Assembly: GCA_000583135.1 (NCBI GenBank)
Contig: JFBG01000011.1
Coordinates: 61,572 to 125,571 of the forward strand
Origin: Thioalkalivibrio sp. HK1
Lineage (GTDB): Bacteria > Pseudomonadota > Gammaproteobacteria > HK1
DNA: 64,000 bases
Reading direction: 5' to 3'
Of this stretch, positions 43,992 to 58,900 are shown piece by piece. Made by a program: the position numbers and the translations under genes. The notes under the pieces were generated by a model. The model did not search any database. It had not been told where the DNA came from and worked only from the letters and a program-made list of their open reading frames with translations. Position 1 is the stretch's first letter, and every line of letters begins with the position of its first letter.

Positions 43992-46900
43992 ATGAGAGCG
44001 AGCCCCGATACTCATCATCGATCGGATGATCGATGGGATCGCTTGGGCAGGCAGCCGGCAGGCTTTCGATGTTTCTCCCTCCTTGCAGTTCTCCTTACTC
44101 TGCCTCGTAGGTCCCCTCGTAGAAAAAACACAGGTCATCTTGCGATCCCGTTTTTCTCCCGCTCATCGATACCGGATTCGGGGCCGGGTTTCGCTCGCCG
44201 CTTGCAAGGCTATCTGCTGATCGGGGCATCGATGCTGGCGTTTTCGCTATCGGCGTCGGCGCAGGATGTCGGCGTGGTCCCATCCCCCACGGCTTGGAGT
44301 GTCAGCGAAGGCGGCTCGGGGACCTTCGCCTTGAGACTGGCATCCGACCCGACAAGCGACAGGACGGTCACTCTGACAGCGACCGGCTCGATCACGATCG
44401 ATACCGACGCCGATGTGGCGGGCAATCAGAACACGCTGACCTTCACCGGTGGGAGAGACGGCAACTGGGAAAGCGATCAGACGGTGACGGTCAGCGCCGC
44501 CGAGGACAGCGACAACAACGACGGTAGCGCGACGATCACCATCAGCGGTACCGGTATCACGAGCGCATCGATCACCGTGAACATATTGGAGACCGTCGAT
44601 GCGGTGCGCAGCCCCAACGATTTGACCGTCGAAGAGGGCCAAAGAACCACTTTCGATTATCGATTGGCGGAGCGACCGAACGGGAATCGGACGATCACGC
44701 TATCGACCGACAATATCTATCTCCTGCTTTCCTCCGGTGATATACAAGGAAGGCAGAGCATCACCTTGACCTTCACCCCCTTGAACTGGGCTACCGCTCA
44801 GACCGTTACCGTGCGCACCTTTATCGATGGGGATGCGATGGATAGCGAGGAATTCATCGATGTCGCCTTGGGCGCCGGCCTTGTCCATCAAAGCGGTTTG
44901 GATTCGAGGGTGAAGGTGAGCCTGAAAGATAACGATATCACTTTGACCGTGTCGCCGACATCTTTGAAAATCCCCGAGGGCGAGACGGGAACTTTCACCG
45001 TCAAACTCTCACAACAGCCCCCGTCGAAAGACGACAAGACCCTTCGCTTCGGATCGATATCGCCCAACAACCAGTCGGAGATCATCGTCGATGCCGACCC
45101 TGCAACACCGGGCGTGCAACACACCTTGACCTTCACCGGGGGCGATGACGGTAACTGGAATACCCCTCGGACGGTGGCGGTCTTGACCACCGCCGACGAC
45201 AACTCCGAATCGGAAAGCGGAACCATCTCCATCAACGGCTCCGGCATCGCCAGCACCGTCATATCCGTTCTCTTGGAGGAGGTGTCGGTTTTGCAACTGG
45301 ATGCGCAAGGTTCCGGGGCCAACTTGCGAGTGACCGAGGGTGGATCGCAAACCTTCACCGTCAGAATAAAAGAACGCATGGAGGGCAGCAGGACGGTCAA
45401 TATGGCATCGTCCACCAGCGAAATAACGTTGAATCCGACGAGCCTGACCTTCACCGGGGGTCGGGACGGCAACTGGGACACCCCGCAGACGGTCACGGTC
45501 AATGTCAGCAGCGACACTGACTCGGATGACGATTTCGGCGATATCACCTTCACCGGCACCGATGTCGGGACAAAGACACTGTATGTCTATACCTACGAAC
45601 CCGTAAATATCGTTCGCGACAAGAATTCCATCACCGTCGATGAGAACTTCAAGTACCGAGGTCGGACCACGTTCAAGGTCAGATTGGCGTCGCAGCGTTT
45701 CAGAAATCTCGTATTGAAGTCCAGTACGCCGAATCTGCTGATCGATGCGGGCGATGGATCGTACAGAACCACGCAAACGATCACCTTCGGCTCCACCAAC
45801 TGGAATATCGACAGGACCGTCACGGTCGTCGCTGGGGATGACCTCAATCAATCGGACGAAGAGGCGACCATCGAATTCGGGGGTATCGGCTTTGCCTCGC
45901 TGCCGGCGATGGATGTCGATATACGCGATGACGATATCTCGACCTCCGTTTCCCCTGCAACCTTGGACATGAACGATGGCACCACCTCGACCTTCACCGT
46001 CAAGTTGGCATCGCAGCCACCGGCGAAGGACGATAGACAGTTGATCATGCGGATCGACCCCCAGTCGTTCCCGCCCGTCGATTTCACTTTCACCCCCTCG
46101 TCCTTGACCTTCACCGGAGGTGACGACGGCAATTGGAATACCCCCCAGACGGTGACGGTCTCATCGGCGGGGGATAGCGACAACGATGACGACACGCATA
46201 CCCTTCGATTCTTCGGATCCGGTATTCATAGTCAAACCTCGTCCCTCACCATCCGCGCCTTGGATCAGCTGACCCCCCTGACTCTTTCTACGACATCGTT
46301 GACGGTCACCGAGGGCAGCTCGAGAACATTCACCGTCAAGTTGGCAATGCAGCCGTCCAGCAATCGGACGGTCGGTTTCACATCGAGCAATCCCGACATC
46401 ACTTTCAGCTCGACATCGCAGACATTCACGACCAACAACTGGAATCAGGATCGAACCGTGACGGTCAATGCCGCCGAAGACGACGATAAACAGGACGAAA
46501 GCGCCACCATCGAACTTGGCGGGGCCGGCCTCGTCTCGGCATCGATATCGCTAACGGTGGAGGATGACGATCCCGCCGAACTCGCCTTGTCGACGACGAG
46601 CCTGAGCATCCCCGAGACCGGAGTGGGGTATTTCAACGTCAGGCTGAAATCCCCCGCCGACCGGAGTGTAGGTCTATTCAGCGACAACGATGAAGTCGTT
46701 CTTGACCCCAAAACTTTGAACTTCACCGTCGATAACTGGAATACCCCCCAGACCGTGAAGATCACCGCATCTGCCGACGATGATCAAATCAACGATACGG
46801 CGAATATCACTTTCAACGCTCCGAAAATCACCAGCCCGACATTGGTTGTAACCGTCGTCGAGTCCGACGATTCGGTGCCGCTTCCATCGAAAGGGGCGCT

Positions 46901-49900
46901 CACCCTTTTGGAAGGGGATTACGAGGATCTGACCATCAAATTGTCATCGGCGCCCCCGACGGATAGAACGCTCACCTTGACCTCCGACAATGCCGATATC
47001 ATCCTTTCCCCCGGGACGCTGAACTTCACCACGGTCAATTGGAATAGCCCTCAAACGGTGAGGGTGCGAGCGCGCGAGGATAGCAATCGAGAAGACGATC
47101 AGGTGACGATCACCCTCGGCGGCACCGGCATCCATCGCACCGAGATAACGCTGATCGCGATGGAGACCGTCGCGATCATCCGCGATACGAACTCCATCGT
47201 CGTCGATGAAGGCACCTCGACCTCCACGTTCAAGGTCAGGCTGGCATCGCAGCCGCCCGGCGACAGGACGCTGAGGATGAGGTCCACCCATGCCGACCTC
47301 ACGATGGCCACCGAAGGAGGGACATCGAGCCGGGATCTGGCTTTGACCTTCACCGCCGACAATTGGAGTACCGACCGAACCATCACCGTCAGCGCCGCCG
47401 AGGATGCCGACGGCCAGAGCCGGGACGAGTACATCGATTTTTCCGGTCTCGGCTTCGATTCCATCGCAAGGATCCGAGCGCGAGTGCGCGATGACGATAT
47501 CGCGCTCACCCTCTCGCCGACATCGCTGTCCATCGACGAAGGCCGGAGGGAGATCTTCACCGTCAAACTGGCAACGCAACCCCCGAGGAAGGACGACAGG
47601 ACGGTTTTCTTGAGATCGGATAGCGACGAGATCTCTTTGAGCCCGAGCTCGCTGACCTTCACCGGGGGTGATAACGGCAATTGGAATATCGCAAAGCGAG
47701 TGCTCGTTTTTACGAGCCGAGACAAAGATACCGTCGACGATCGCGAGACGATCAGCCTCACCGGCACCGGCATCTTGAGCGGATCGCTGGTCGCAAACAT
47801 ACACGAGACCGTCCCTCTTTCCATCAAGGGCCTGCCATTGACGCTCAGCGAGGGCGGGTCGGCGACCTTCTCGCTTAGTTTGAGCGCGCAGCCCGCCGGC
47901 GACAGAACCATCGCCTTGGCATCGAATAACGCCGCGATCTCGATCGATACCGACCCCGATCGAACGGGCAATCAATCCACCTTGACCTTCACCGGCGGTG
48001 CCGGCGGCAATTGGGCGACCGATCGCACCGTCACTCTCAGCGTGGCCGCCAACAGCATCTCGCAAGATATCAACGTCGACAATAACAACGAGATGATCCG
48101 CATCAGCGGCTCCGGGGTCTACGTTCCCCTTCCCCTGACCGGGATCACGGTGCTCGATGCCATCCCCATCGTATTGGATCGCTCCTCCATCATCATGGAT
48201 GAGCGAACCGATATCTTTCACGAACCGAATCTTCCTTTCTTTAAAATCAAGTTGGCATCCAAACCCTCGGTGGCAAGGACCGTCAATCTCAAGGTGACCA
48301 ATCGAATCATCAAGATGACCCCTCCGGGGAATCGGATCACGTCGAATACGAGTTTGGATTTGACTTTCGGCGAGCGCGATTGGAACGTCTACAAGACAAT
48401 CCGTCTCGGTGCGGGCGACGATCAGGATGCGATCGACGAAGACGAGCATATCGATATCACCGGTTCGGGGGTCGCCTCCAAGCGATTGGAGATGACGATA
48501 AGAGACGAGGATGTCGCTTGGGTGCCATCGTCCAATCCCATTTATATCGACGAGGGGCAGACCGGGAACTTCACGATCAAATTGAGCCGACAGCCACTGT
48601 ATAAAAACGACGTAACCTTCACCTTGGCCCCCAGTTCCGGCACCCTCACCCCGAGATCCCTGACTTTTACCGGTGCCGATAACGGTAACTGGAATACCCC
48701 CCAGACCATGACCTTCACCGCCCCCACCGATGGGGATATGAACGACCAAACGATCACCATCATCCGCGACGGCAACTATCTCCACGTCAAAGGCGATCCC
48801 ATTCGGATCATCGTGACCGACACCTCCATCGAACCGGAGATATTGGATATGCCGCAGACCGTGACCGAGGGCGGCACGGGGACGTTCAAGGTCAGGCTGA
48901 AAACGGAAGCCACCAGGAAGATCAACCTGACATCGAGCGATGCCGGTATTACCTTGAGCCCGAGCATGCTCACCTTCTCCGGCAGAGGGGGCAACTGGTT
49001 TCAGCCTCAGACGGTAACGATCACCGTCCCCGCCGACGACGACCAATCCGATGGTCAAGTGACGATCACCTTGGCGGGAGCCGGTATCGCCACCACCACG
49101 GCAACTGCGACCACGGTCCATACCATCGATGCGCAGCGCAGCCGAAATTCCATCACCGCCGTCGAGGGTACCTCGAGTTCCACCTTTACCTATGTATTGG
49201 ATGCAGCGCCTCTTGCCGATCGGACGATCGACATGAGGAGCACCCATGACGATATCACGCTCTCCACCGCCAGGGGCACGGCGAGCCGGGATCTCACCTT
49301 GACCTTCACCCCCGACAACTGGAACCAGTCGCAAACGGTGACCATCACCGTCGCCCATGATGACGATGCCGCGGATCGCACCGAATATATCGATTTCACC
49401 CTCGGTGCGGGTTTGGCCCATAAAACGGGGACCGATGCAAGGCTGGAGGTGACGCTCCAAGAGGACGATGTCGCCTTGACCCTATCCCCGACCTCGTTGG
49501 ACTTGGCCGAGGGCTCCAATGGAACCTTCACCGTCAAACTGGCAAGCCAGCCGCCGGCCAAGGACGATAAGACGATCACCTTGAAAAAGGCCGACGAAGG
49601 CAGTCCCGATATCGATTTCACCCCGAAAACCCTGACCTTCACCGGTGCCGACAACGGCACTTGGAATACGCCCCGGACGGTCACGGTCACCACCGTGGAA
49701 GATAGCGATGACGACGACGACAGCGCAACGATCGAACTCACCGGCAACACCGGCGTCGAATCCGCATCGTTGGTCATCACCGCAAAGGAAACGGTCTCGA
49801 TGATGTTGTCAAGTAGTGCCGTGTCGGTGAGCGAGGGTGGAAGCGAAACCTTCACCGTCAAACTGGATTCTCAGCCAGGTGGCAATAGAACGATCACCCT

Positions 49901-52900
49901 GACATCGGATAACGATGCGCTCGATATAACCCCCGCCTCGTTGACCTTCACCGACGATAACTGGAGCGTCGAACAAACCGTGACGCTCAGCGCCGACGAG
50001 GACGCCGATGCCTCCGACGCCAACGCCGATATCAGGTTGGCAGGCCCCGGTATCACCCCGGCCCAAATGGTCGTCTCTATGCTCGAAGTCATCGATGCCA
50101 TTCGAAGCCCCATCACGGAATTGCTCACCGTCGAAGGAGAAACGCCGGGGACCTTTACCTATGTGCTCGATGCAAGACCGCCGAGTGCCGCCAACCGGAA
50201 GATCACATTGAGCACCACCGATAACGACAAGGCCGCCGATCTCAAGATCGCCCTCGGCAATGGCCCGCCGAGCGATGAACTCACCTTGACCTTCACCCGT
50301 GATAACTGGAATGTCGCGCAGACGGTCAAGGTCATCAAAACCGAGGACGACAACAGGCACAGCGCCATCGAATCCGTCCAAGTCGCCCTCGGCGCCGGTC
50401 TTGCCCATAAAACCGGGACCGGTAATCGGTTGCGAGTGAATATGCGAGATGACGATACGACGATCGTCAGCTCGACGGATTCGTTGGATATCAGCGAAGG
50501 CGGCCAAGGGACCTTCACCGTCAGACTCGATGGCTGGCCCGGGGGCCGCACCGTCAATATGACATCGAACAACTCCGCCGTTACCTTGAGCCCCTCATCC
50601 TATACCTTCAGTGGCAGCAACTATCGCACCGGTCAGCCGGTGAGGGTCACCGTTCCTACGGATAACGATACCGTCGATAACCAGGCAGTGGCGACGATCA
50701 GTCTTGCCGGCGACGATTTCGAGACCGTCACGGTGACCGTGAACTCGATCGAGACCGTCAAGGCGAAACGGAGCAAAAATTTTATAGAGATCGGGGAGGG
50801 GACATCGACGGAGACCTTCACGTTCGTGCTCCAATCAAAACCGGTCGGGGATAGGACGATCGAGATGAGAACCACCACCGACGATCTCACCCTCGCCACC
50901 GACGGCGGCGCTTCGAGTCGGGATCTCACCTTGACCTTCACCCCCGATAACTGGAATAGCGCGCAGACGGTCACGCTCAGCGCCGCTCACGATGCCGATG
51001 CCGCCGATAACACCGAATATGTCGATTTCACCCTCGGCGCCGGTCTTTCCCGCGGTGATAACACCGATGTAAGGTTGGAGGTAAGGCTGAAAGATGACGA
51101 TGTCGCCTTGACTCTATCCCCGACGACGCTGAATTTGATCGAGGGGGAAACGGGAACCTTCACCGTCAAATTGTCGAGACAGCCACCGGCCAAGGATACC
51201 AAGACGATCACCTTGGTCGAAGTCGGCAGGGGCAACGACGATATCTTTTTTACGCCCCGCTCTTTGACATTCACCGGCGGGGACGATGGCAACTGGAATG
51301 ACGAACAGACGGTGACGGTCACGACCTTCAGTGATTCGGATAATGTCGACGATAGCCTGACGATCAGTCTTACCGGCAATACCGGGGTCGAATCCGCCTC
51401 GTTGGTCGTCAACGCCCAAGAGAGCGTCGCCTTGGCCCTGTCGAATACCCCGGTAACGACGACCGAAGGCTGGAGGGGGACTTTCCAGATCAAGCTGGCA
51501 ACCCAGCCCGCCAGCGACAGGACCATCAACTATACGGCGAATAACGCTGCGATTACCTTTTCCCCCACATCGATGACCTTCACCGGCGGCAGCGACGGCA
51601 ACTGGGATGACAACCAAACGCTGACCGTCAATTCCGCCCATGATAGCGATACGATCGACAACGAAGTGACGGTCACCTTGACCGGCGACAGCGTCAGGAC
51701 CGCCACGGTAACCGTCTATGCGCTGGAGTCCATCCCCTCTTATGTGGACAGAAATTTCATCATCACCGACGAGGGGAAATCGACGGGCGTCTTCGATTAT
51801 GTGCTCGATAGACAGCCTCAATACGATCGCAGGATCGATCTGAGAACCACCCGCGAAGATCTCACCCTCTCCATCGGCGACGGCACCCCGAGCCGGGATC
51901 TCGCCTTGACCTTCACCCCCGATGACTGGAATGTGGCCCAAAGGGTCAAGATCAGCGCCCCCGAGGATAACGATGCGAACGATCACGAAGGGCAAATCAG
52001 AATCACCTTGGGGCCGGGGCTTTCCCATAGAAACGAGGGCGGCAACAACAAGAGGTTGAGAGTGCTGATTCTCGATAACGATGTGCCGGTCATCCGTTCG
52101 AAGACCCAACTGGATATCAACGAGGGCGAAAGCACGACCTTCACCATCAAACTGGGGAGTCGCCCGGCGCGGGATCGCGGCTTCGCATTGTCATCGAATG
52201 ACGATGACATCACCGTGAGCCCTGCATCGCTGACCTTCACCAATGGCAACTGGAATGCCGAACAGACGGTGACGGTCAGCGCCGCTGCGGATGACGATAC
52301 GGTGGACAACCCCAACAAAGCGACGATCGCGATCACCGGCAGGAGTTTCGCCGACATCTCGATGCCCGTGAATACCTACGAGGGGGTCAAGGCGGATCGG
52401 AGCAAGAATTTCATCGTCGTCCCCGAGGGAACATCGGCGCAGACCTTCACCTATGTGCTCGAATCGCAGCCGGCCGGGAATAGAACGGTCGGGTTGAGGA
52501 GCACCACCGACAATCTCACCCTTTCCACCGCCGGCGGCACGGCGAGCCGGAACCTCACCTTGACCTTCACCTCCGATAACTGGAATAGCGCACAGACGGT
52601 CACGCTCCACGCCGCTCACGATGCCAATGCCACCGACGATACCGTTTATGTCGATTCCATCTTCGGCGGCGGCCTTTCCGCGGCCGCAGGGGACGATTTA
52701 AGGTTGAGGATAACGCTGGAAGATGACGATGTCGCCTTGACCTTGAGTCCGACCTCGCTGGAATTGAGCGAGGGAACTTCGCAGACCTTCACCGTCAAAT
52801 TGGCGGAACAACCCCCGAATGAAGCTGTCCGGGAGGTCTTTTTGGCCGCCGCCGACGGGGGCAGCCCCGATATCTCTTTTACCCCCGCCCAACTGAGTTT

Positions 52901-55900
52901 CACCGGTGGGGACGATGGCAACTGGAATGACCCTCAGACCGTCACGGTCAGCGCCGAAAGCGATAGCGATACCGCCGACGATAGCGCGACGATCAACCTC
53001 ACCGGCAAGGGCGATGCCACGGTCGCCCCCGCTTCCTTAGGTGTGACCGTCAAAGAGGGTGTCGGAATGGTCCTGTCGAAGACGAGTTTGACGGTGACCG
53101 AAGGCGCAAGCGAGACATTCACGGTCAGGCTGGATACGAGGCCGGGCAGCGACAGGACGGTCGCACTTGGATCCGACAACGCCGCTGTCACCCTCAGTCC
53201 GACCTCGCTGACCTTTACCGGCGGGAACGACGGCAACTGGAATACCCCCCGGACGGTGACGGTCAGCGCCACCGAGGACGATGATACGAGTGACAATACC
53301 GTAGCCGTTACTTTGACCGGCGCCGGTCTTCGCCAAAGCGGTCTTGCCGTGATCGCGATGGAGGCCATCAAGGTCGCTCGCGACCGCAACTTCGTGGTCG
53401 TCGACGAGGGCACATCGACCTCCACCTTCACCTATGTGTTGGAATCCATGCCCGGTCGCGATCGAACGATCGAAATGATGACTTCCCATGCCGATCTGAC
53501 GATCGTCCCCGGCGGTGGTTCTTCCGCAAGTCGAAGTCACACCCTGACCTTCACCCCCGTCAACTGGAGCACCGCCCAAGCGGTCACCCTCGCAGGTGCC
53601 CAAGATAGCGATGCCACGGATCGCAGGGAAGATATCGATATCACTTTGGGCCCCGGCCTTGTCCATAAAACCGGTGTTCCGAACGATGTGAGCGTCCTTA
53701 TGCAAGATGACGATATCACGTTGACCTTGACGGGTACTCCGCTTCGCATGAGCGAGGGAGAAAGCGGGACATTCACGGTCAAGATGGGTTCTCTGCCGAT
53801 TGAGAATCGGACAGTGAGTTTGTCATCGAACAACACCGATATCACCTTGAATCCGACCACCTTGACCTTCACCGGCGGGGATGACGGCAACTGGAATACC
53901 GCCCGGACGGTCACGGTCAGCGCGGCGGCGGATGCCGACAGCACCGACGATAGCGCTGCGATCACCCTTACGGGTAACGGATTCGTCGACGCCGAGGTCA
54001 AAGCGGATGCGTTGGAAGCGATCGAAGTTACTCGGGACAAGGACAGTATCGATGTCGAGGAGGGTACATCGACGAAGACCTTCACTTATAGCCTCGCTTC
54101 GGCACCGGGGAGCGATCGGACGATCTCGATGAAAACCTCCCACGCCGACCTCACGCTTGCCGTCGGCAACGAAACCCCGAGCCGGGATCTCGTATTGACC
54201 TTCACCCCCGACGACTGGACTACCCGAACGATCACCATCTCCGCCGCCGAGGATGCCGATGCCTCCGACAGCGCGCATCATATCGATTTCACCTTGGGTG
54301 CCGGTCTTGCCAATCCCACCGGGAAGGGCAATAGGCTGACCGTCAACTTGGTGGATGACGATGTCGCATTGACCTTGAATCCCACATCATTGACTTTATC
54401 CGAAGGCGCCACCGGAACCTTCACCGTCAAACTGGCGAAGCAGCCGCCGGACAAGGGTACCAAGACGATCACCTTGACATCGAGCGACAGCGATATCGCT
54501 TTGAATCCGGCATCGCTGACCTTCACCGGCGCCGACGACGGCGATTGGGATACCGAGCAGAGGGTGACGATCACATCGACGGCGGATGCCGATACGACCG
54601 ATGACAGCGTGACGATCAGCCTCGCCGGCACCGATATCCAATCCGCCTCTTTGAGCGTGACGGTGAAAGAGAGCGTGGCCTTGACCTTGTCGGAGACCGA
54701 AATGACGGTGACCGAAGGCACAAGCGGGACATTCACCGTCGCCTTGGCCTCCTCGCCCCCTAGCGACAGGACGGTCACATTGGCATCGAACAACGCCGCT
54801 GTCACATTGAATCCGGCCTCGTTGACCTTCACCGGCGGGAACGACGGCAACTGGAATACCGCGCAGACGGTGACGGTCAGCGCTGCTGCGGACGACGATA
54901 ACGCCGACAACGCCGTGACCGTCGATCTGACCGGCGCCGGCCTTGACTCGGCGACGGTCGCCGTGACCGCGATGGAGGCCATCGAGGTCGATCGCAGCCG
55001 CAACTTCGTGATCGTCGACGAAGGTACATCGACGTCCTTCTTCACTTATGTATTGGAATCGCAGCCCCCCGGCGATCGAACGATCGAAATGATGACCACC
55101 CATGCCGATCTGAAGATCGTCACCGGTGATGACTCTTCGAGTCGCAGTCACACATTGACCTTCACCACCGACGACTGGAACCAAGCCCAGACGGTCACGC
55201 TCAGCGCCCCCCAAGATACGGATATGGTGGATCACGACGAGGATGTCGATATCACATTGGGCCCCGGCCTTGTCCATAAAACCGGGGTTCCGAACGATGT
55301 GAGTGTCCTTATGCGAGATGACGATATCACGCTGACCCTGACGGGTACGCCGCTGAGCATCAGCGAGGGAACGAGCGGGACATTCACGGTCAAGATGGCT
55401 TCTCTGCCGCTGCGGGAGCGGAAGGTGGAACTGTCATCGAACAACACCGATATCACCTTGACTCCGACCATGTTGACCTTCACCGGCGGGAATGACGGCA
55501 ACTGGAATACCGCGCAGACGGTGACGGTCAGCACCACGGCGGATACCGACGACGATGACGATATCTCGACGATCAGCCTTACCGGGGGTGGATTCCTCGA
55601 CGCCCAATTCCGGACCCGCGTGCTCGAAATTATCGATGTCGTTCGAGACCCCATCGGAACCTTGCTCACCGTCGAGGGAGAAACGCCGGGGACCTTCACC
55701 TATGTGCTCGATTCACAGCCCGACAGCAATCGGACGATCGCATTGAGCACCACCAACGGCGACCAAGCCGCCGATCTCAAGATCGCCATCGGCGATGACA
55801 CCCCGAGCGATAGCCTCACCTTGACCTTCACCCCCGACAACTGGGATGACGAGCAGACGGTCAAGGCCATCAAGGTCGAGGACGCCAACAGGCACGGCGC

Positions 55901-58900
55901 CATCGAATATGTCGAGGCCACCCTCGGCGCCGGTCTTTCCCATAAAACGGGGACGAGCAATCGGTTGAAGATCGATATGCGCGATGACGATACGACCATC
56001 ATCCGCTCGCCGACCTCCTTGGATATCAGCGAGGGTGGCAGCGGGACCTTCAATGTCAGGATCGATGGATGGCCGGAAAGCAGGGTCGTCAATATGACCT
56101 CGGATAACCCCGATGTTACTTTGAGCCCGACATCGTATACCTTCGTAAGCCTCAACTATAGAACCAATCAGCGGGTGACGGTCACGGCGGCGGCGGACGC
56201 TGACACGATCGATGACAGCGCGACGATCAGCCTTGCCGGCGATCATTTCGATACCGTCACAGTGACCGTGAATGTCCGCGAGGTCGTCGATGCTTATCGC
56301 AGCCGCAACTTCATAATCGCCGGCGAAGGCACATCGACATCCAACTTCTATTATGTGCTCGATGCGCAGCCGGCCGGCGACCGGACGATCGCATTGGCAA
56401 CCACCCATGACGATCTCAAGATCGCCACCGGCACCGGCACCCCGAGCCGGAATCTCACCTTGACATTTACCCCCGACAACTGGGATACCCGACAAACCGT
56501 CACCGCCACCGTCGCCGAAGACAGCGACAAGACGGATCGTTATGAATATATCAATCCCACCCTCGGCGCCGGCCTTTCCCATAGAAACGGAGTGTCCGGG
56601 AGTGTGCAAGTGCTATTGCGCGATAACGATGCCGAGATCATCCTTTCGGATATATCGCTGGACATCACCGAGGGCTCGACGGACGAGTTCACGGTCAAAT
56701 TGGGATCTCAGCCGACCCGCGACCGAACGCTCACCTTGACCTCGAGCGATACGAAAGTCACTTTGAATCCGGCCTCTTTGACCTTAGGCAGCGGCAACTG
56801 GAATACCGGACAGACGGTCACGGTCAGTGTCATGACGGATGACGATACGGTCGACAACTACCCCCTTGCAACGGTCACTATCAGTGGCGACGACTTCGGT
56901 GACATTACGATGTCCGTCAACTCCCTCGAGCGCATCGAGGCCAAACGCAGCGTAAACAGCATCGATATTCCCGAGGGGGGATCGGCAACCTTCACTTACA
57001 AGTTGGAGGCGATGCCCCCCGCCGACCGGACGATCGAAATGATGACCGGTCATGCCGATCTCACCCTGGCCACCGGCACCGGCACCCCGGGCCGCAATCT
57101 CACCTTGACCTTCACCCCCGACAACTGGAGTACCGAGCAGACGGTCACGGTCCATGCCGCTCACGATGCCGACGATACCGATCTCAGCGACTTCATCGAT
57201 GTCACATTGGGAACCGGTCTTGCCCATGAGAGCGCCTCGACGCCAAGGCTGCAGGCGATGGTCAAAGACGACGATGTCTCCTTGACCTTGGATCCGACAT
57301 CTTTGTCCTTGTCCGAAGGGAATTCAGGGAACTTCACCGTTAGGCTTTCAAGACAACCACCGGATAAAGGCAACAGAACGGTCAACCTGACCGCCGCTAC
57401 CGGGAGCAGTTCCGATATCACCTTTTCGCCTCCATCGCTGACCTTCACCGGCGGCGACGACGGCGATTGGAATACCGCCAAGACGGTGACCGTCACGGCG
57501 ATAAGCGATAGCGACAATGTCGACGACAGCGCGACGATCGAACTCGCAGGCACCGGTGTCGTTTCCGCCTCGTTGGCGGTCAGCGCGAAGGAGTCCGTCG
57601 ACCTGACCTTGTCGAGAAGTCGGCTGAATATCAGCGAGGGAACGAGCGGGACGTTCACGGTCGCTTTGGCATCGCAGCCGGTCGGCAGCCGGACCGTGGC
57701 ATTGACGGCATCGAATGGCACGGCGATCACCTTGAATCCGGCCTCGTTGACCTTCACCGGCGGCAGCGCTGGCAACTGGGCCACCGCTCAGACGGTGACG
57801 GTCAATGTCGCACCGGACGGCGATGCTCTCGACAACGCGATGACGGTCGATCTCACCGGCACCGGTCTCACCTCCGCATCGCTGACCGTGAACTCGCTGG
57901 AGTCTCTCGAAATCAAGCGGGATCGAAACTTTATCCATGTCGTCGAGGGCACTTCGAAGTCGACCTTCGCCTATAAGTTGCAAGCGCGCCCAAGCATCGA
58001 TCGAACGATCGAAATGATGACTTCCCATGCCGATATCAAACTCGCCACCGGTGATGAGACTCCGAGCCGGTCGCTCACCTTGACCTTCACCTCCGATAAC
58101 TGGGAAGAAGCGCAAACGATCACGGTGAGCGCCGTCGAGGATGACGATGCCACCGATCGGGAAGATCGTGTCGATATCACCTTGGGTCCCGGCCTTGCCC
58201 GAGACACATCGGATACGGAGAATCTGACGGTAAGGCTATTCGATGACGATATCCCCTTGACCCTCTCTCCGACATCGTTGAATTTGAGCGAAGGCGAAAA
58301 CGGCTCCTTCACTATCAAGCTATCCAAGCAACCCCCGGACAAAGACGATCGGACGATCACCTTGGCCGCCGACGGGGGCAGCCCCGACATCACCTTTTCG
58401 CCGGCAACGCTGACCTTTACCGGCGCCGATACCACCGGCAACTGGGATACGGCCCAGACCGTGAGCATCCGAACCGAGTCGGATGGGGATACGACCGACG
58501 ATAGCAAGACGATCAATTTCACGGGTAACGACATCGTGTCGGGCTCGCTGGTGGTCATCGCCAAGGAGTCCGTCGTTTTGACCCTGGCGAATACCCCGCT
58601 CAAGGTGACCGAGGGCGGAACGGCCAAATTCACGGTCAAATTGGCATCTTCGCCGAGTACCGACAGGAGGGTGGATCTGACATCGAGCAGCGCCGCTATC
58701 AGCATCGACACCGACCCCGATACCGCGGGGAATCAGACGATGCTGACCTTCACCGGCGGCAGCGCCGGCAACTGGAATACCGCCCAAGAGGTGAGCGTGA
58801 CCGCCGCCGCCGATAGCAACGACAGCGACGATACATCGACGATCGGTCTCGCAGGCCCCGGCCTTACCTCGGCCTCGGCGAACGTGCATGCGCTGGTGCC

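Noticed and set aside
46944..49460. Very long minus-strand open frame (838 codons), with many others from 44 to 64 kb
   Set aside because: They lie antisense to the giant repeat gene and arise because its codon periodicity leaves the opposite strand free of stops. Their Gly/Arg/Asp/His-rich translations have no RBS or family motifs.
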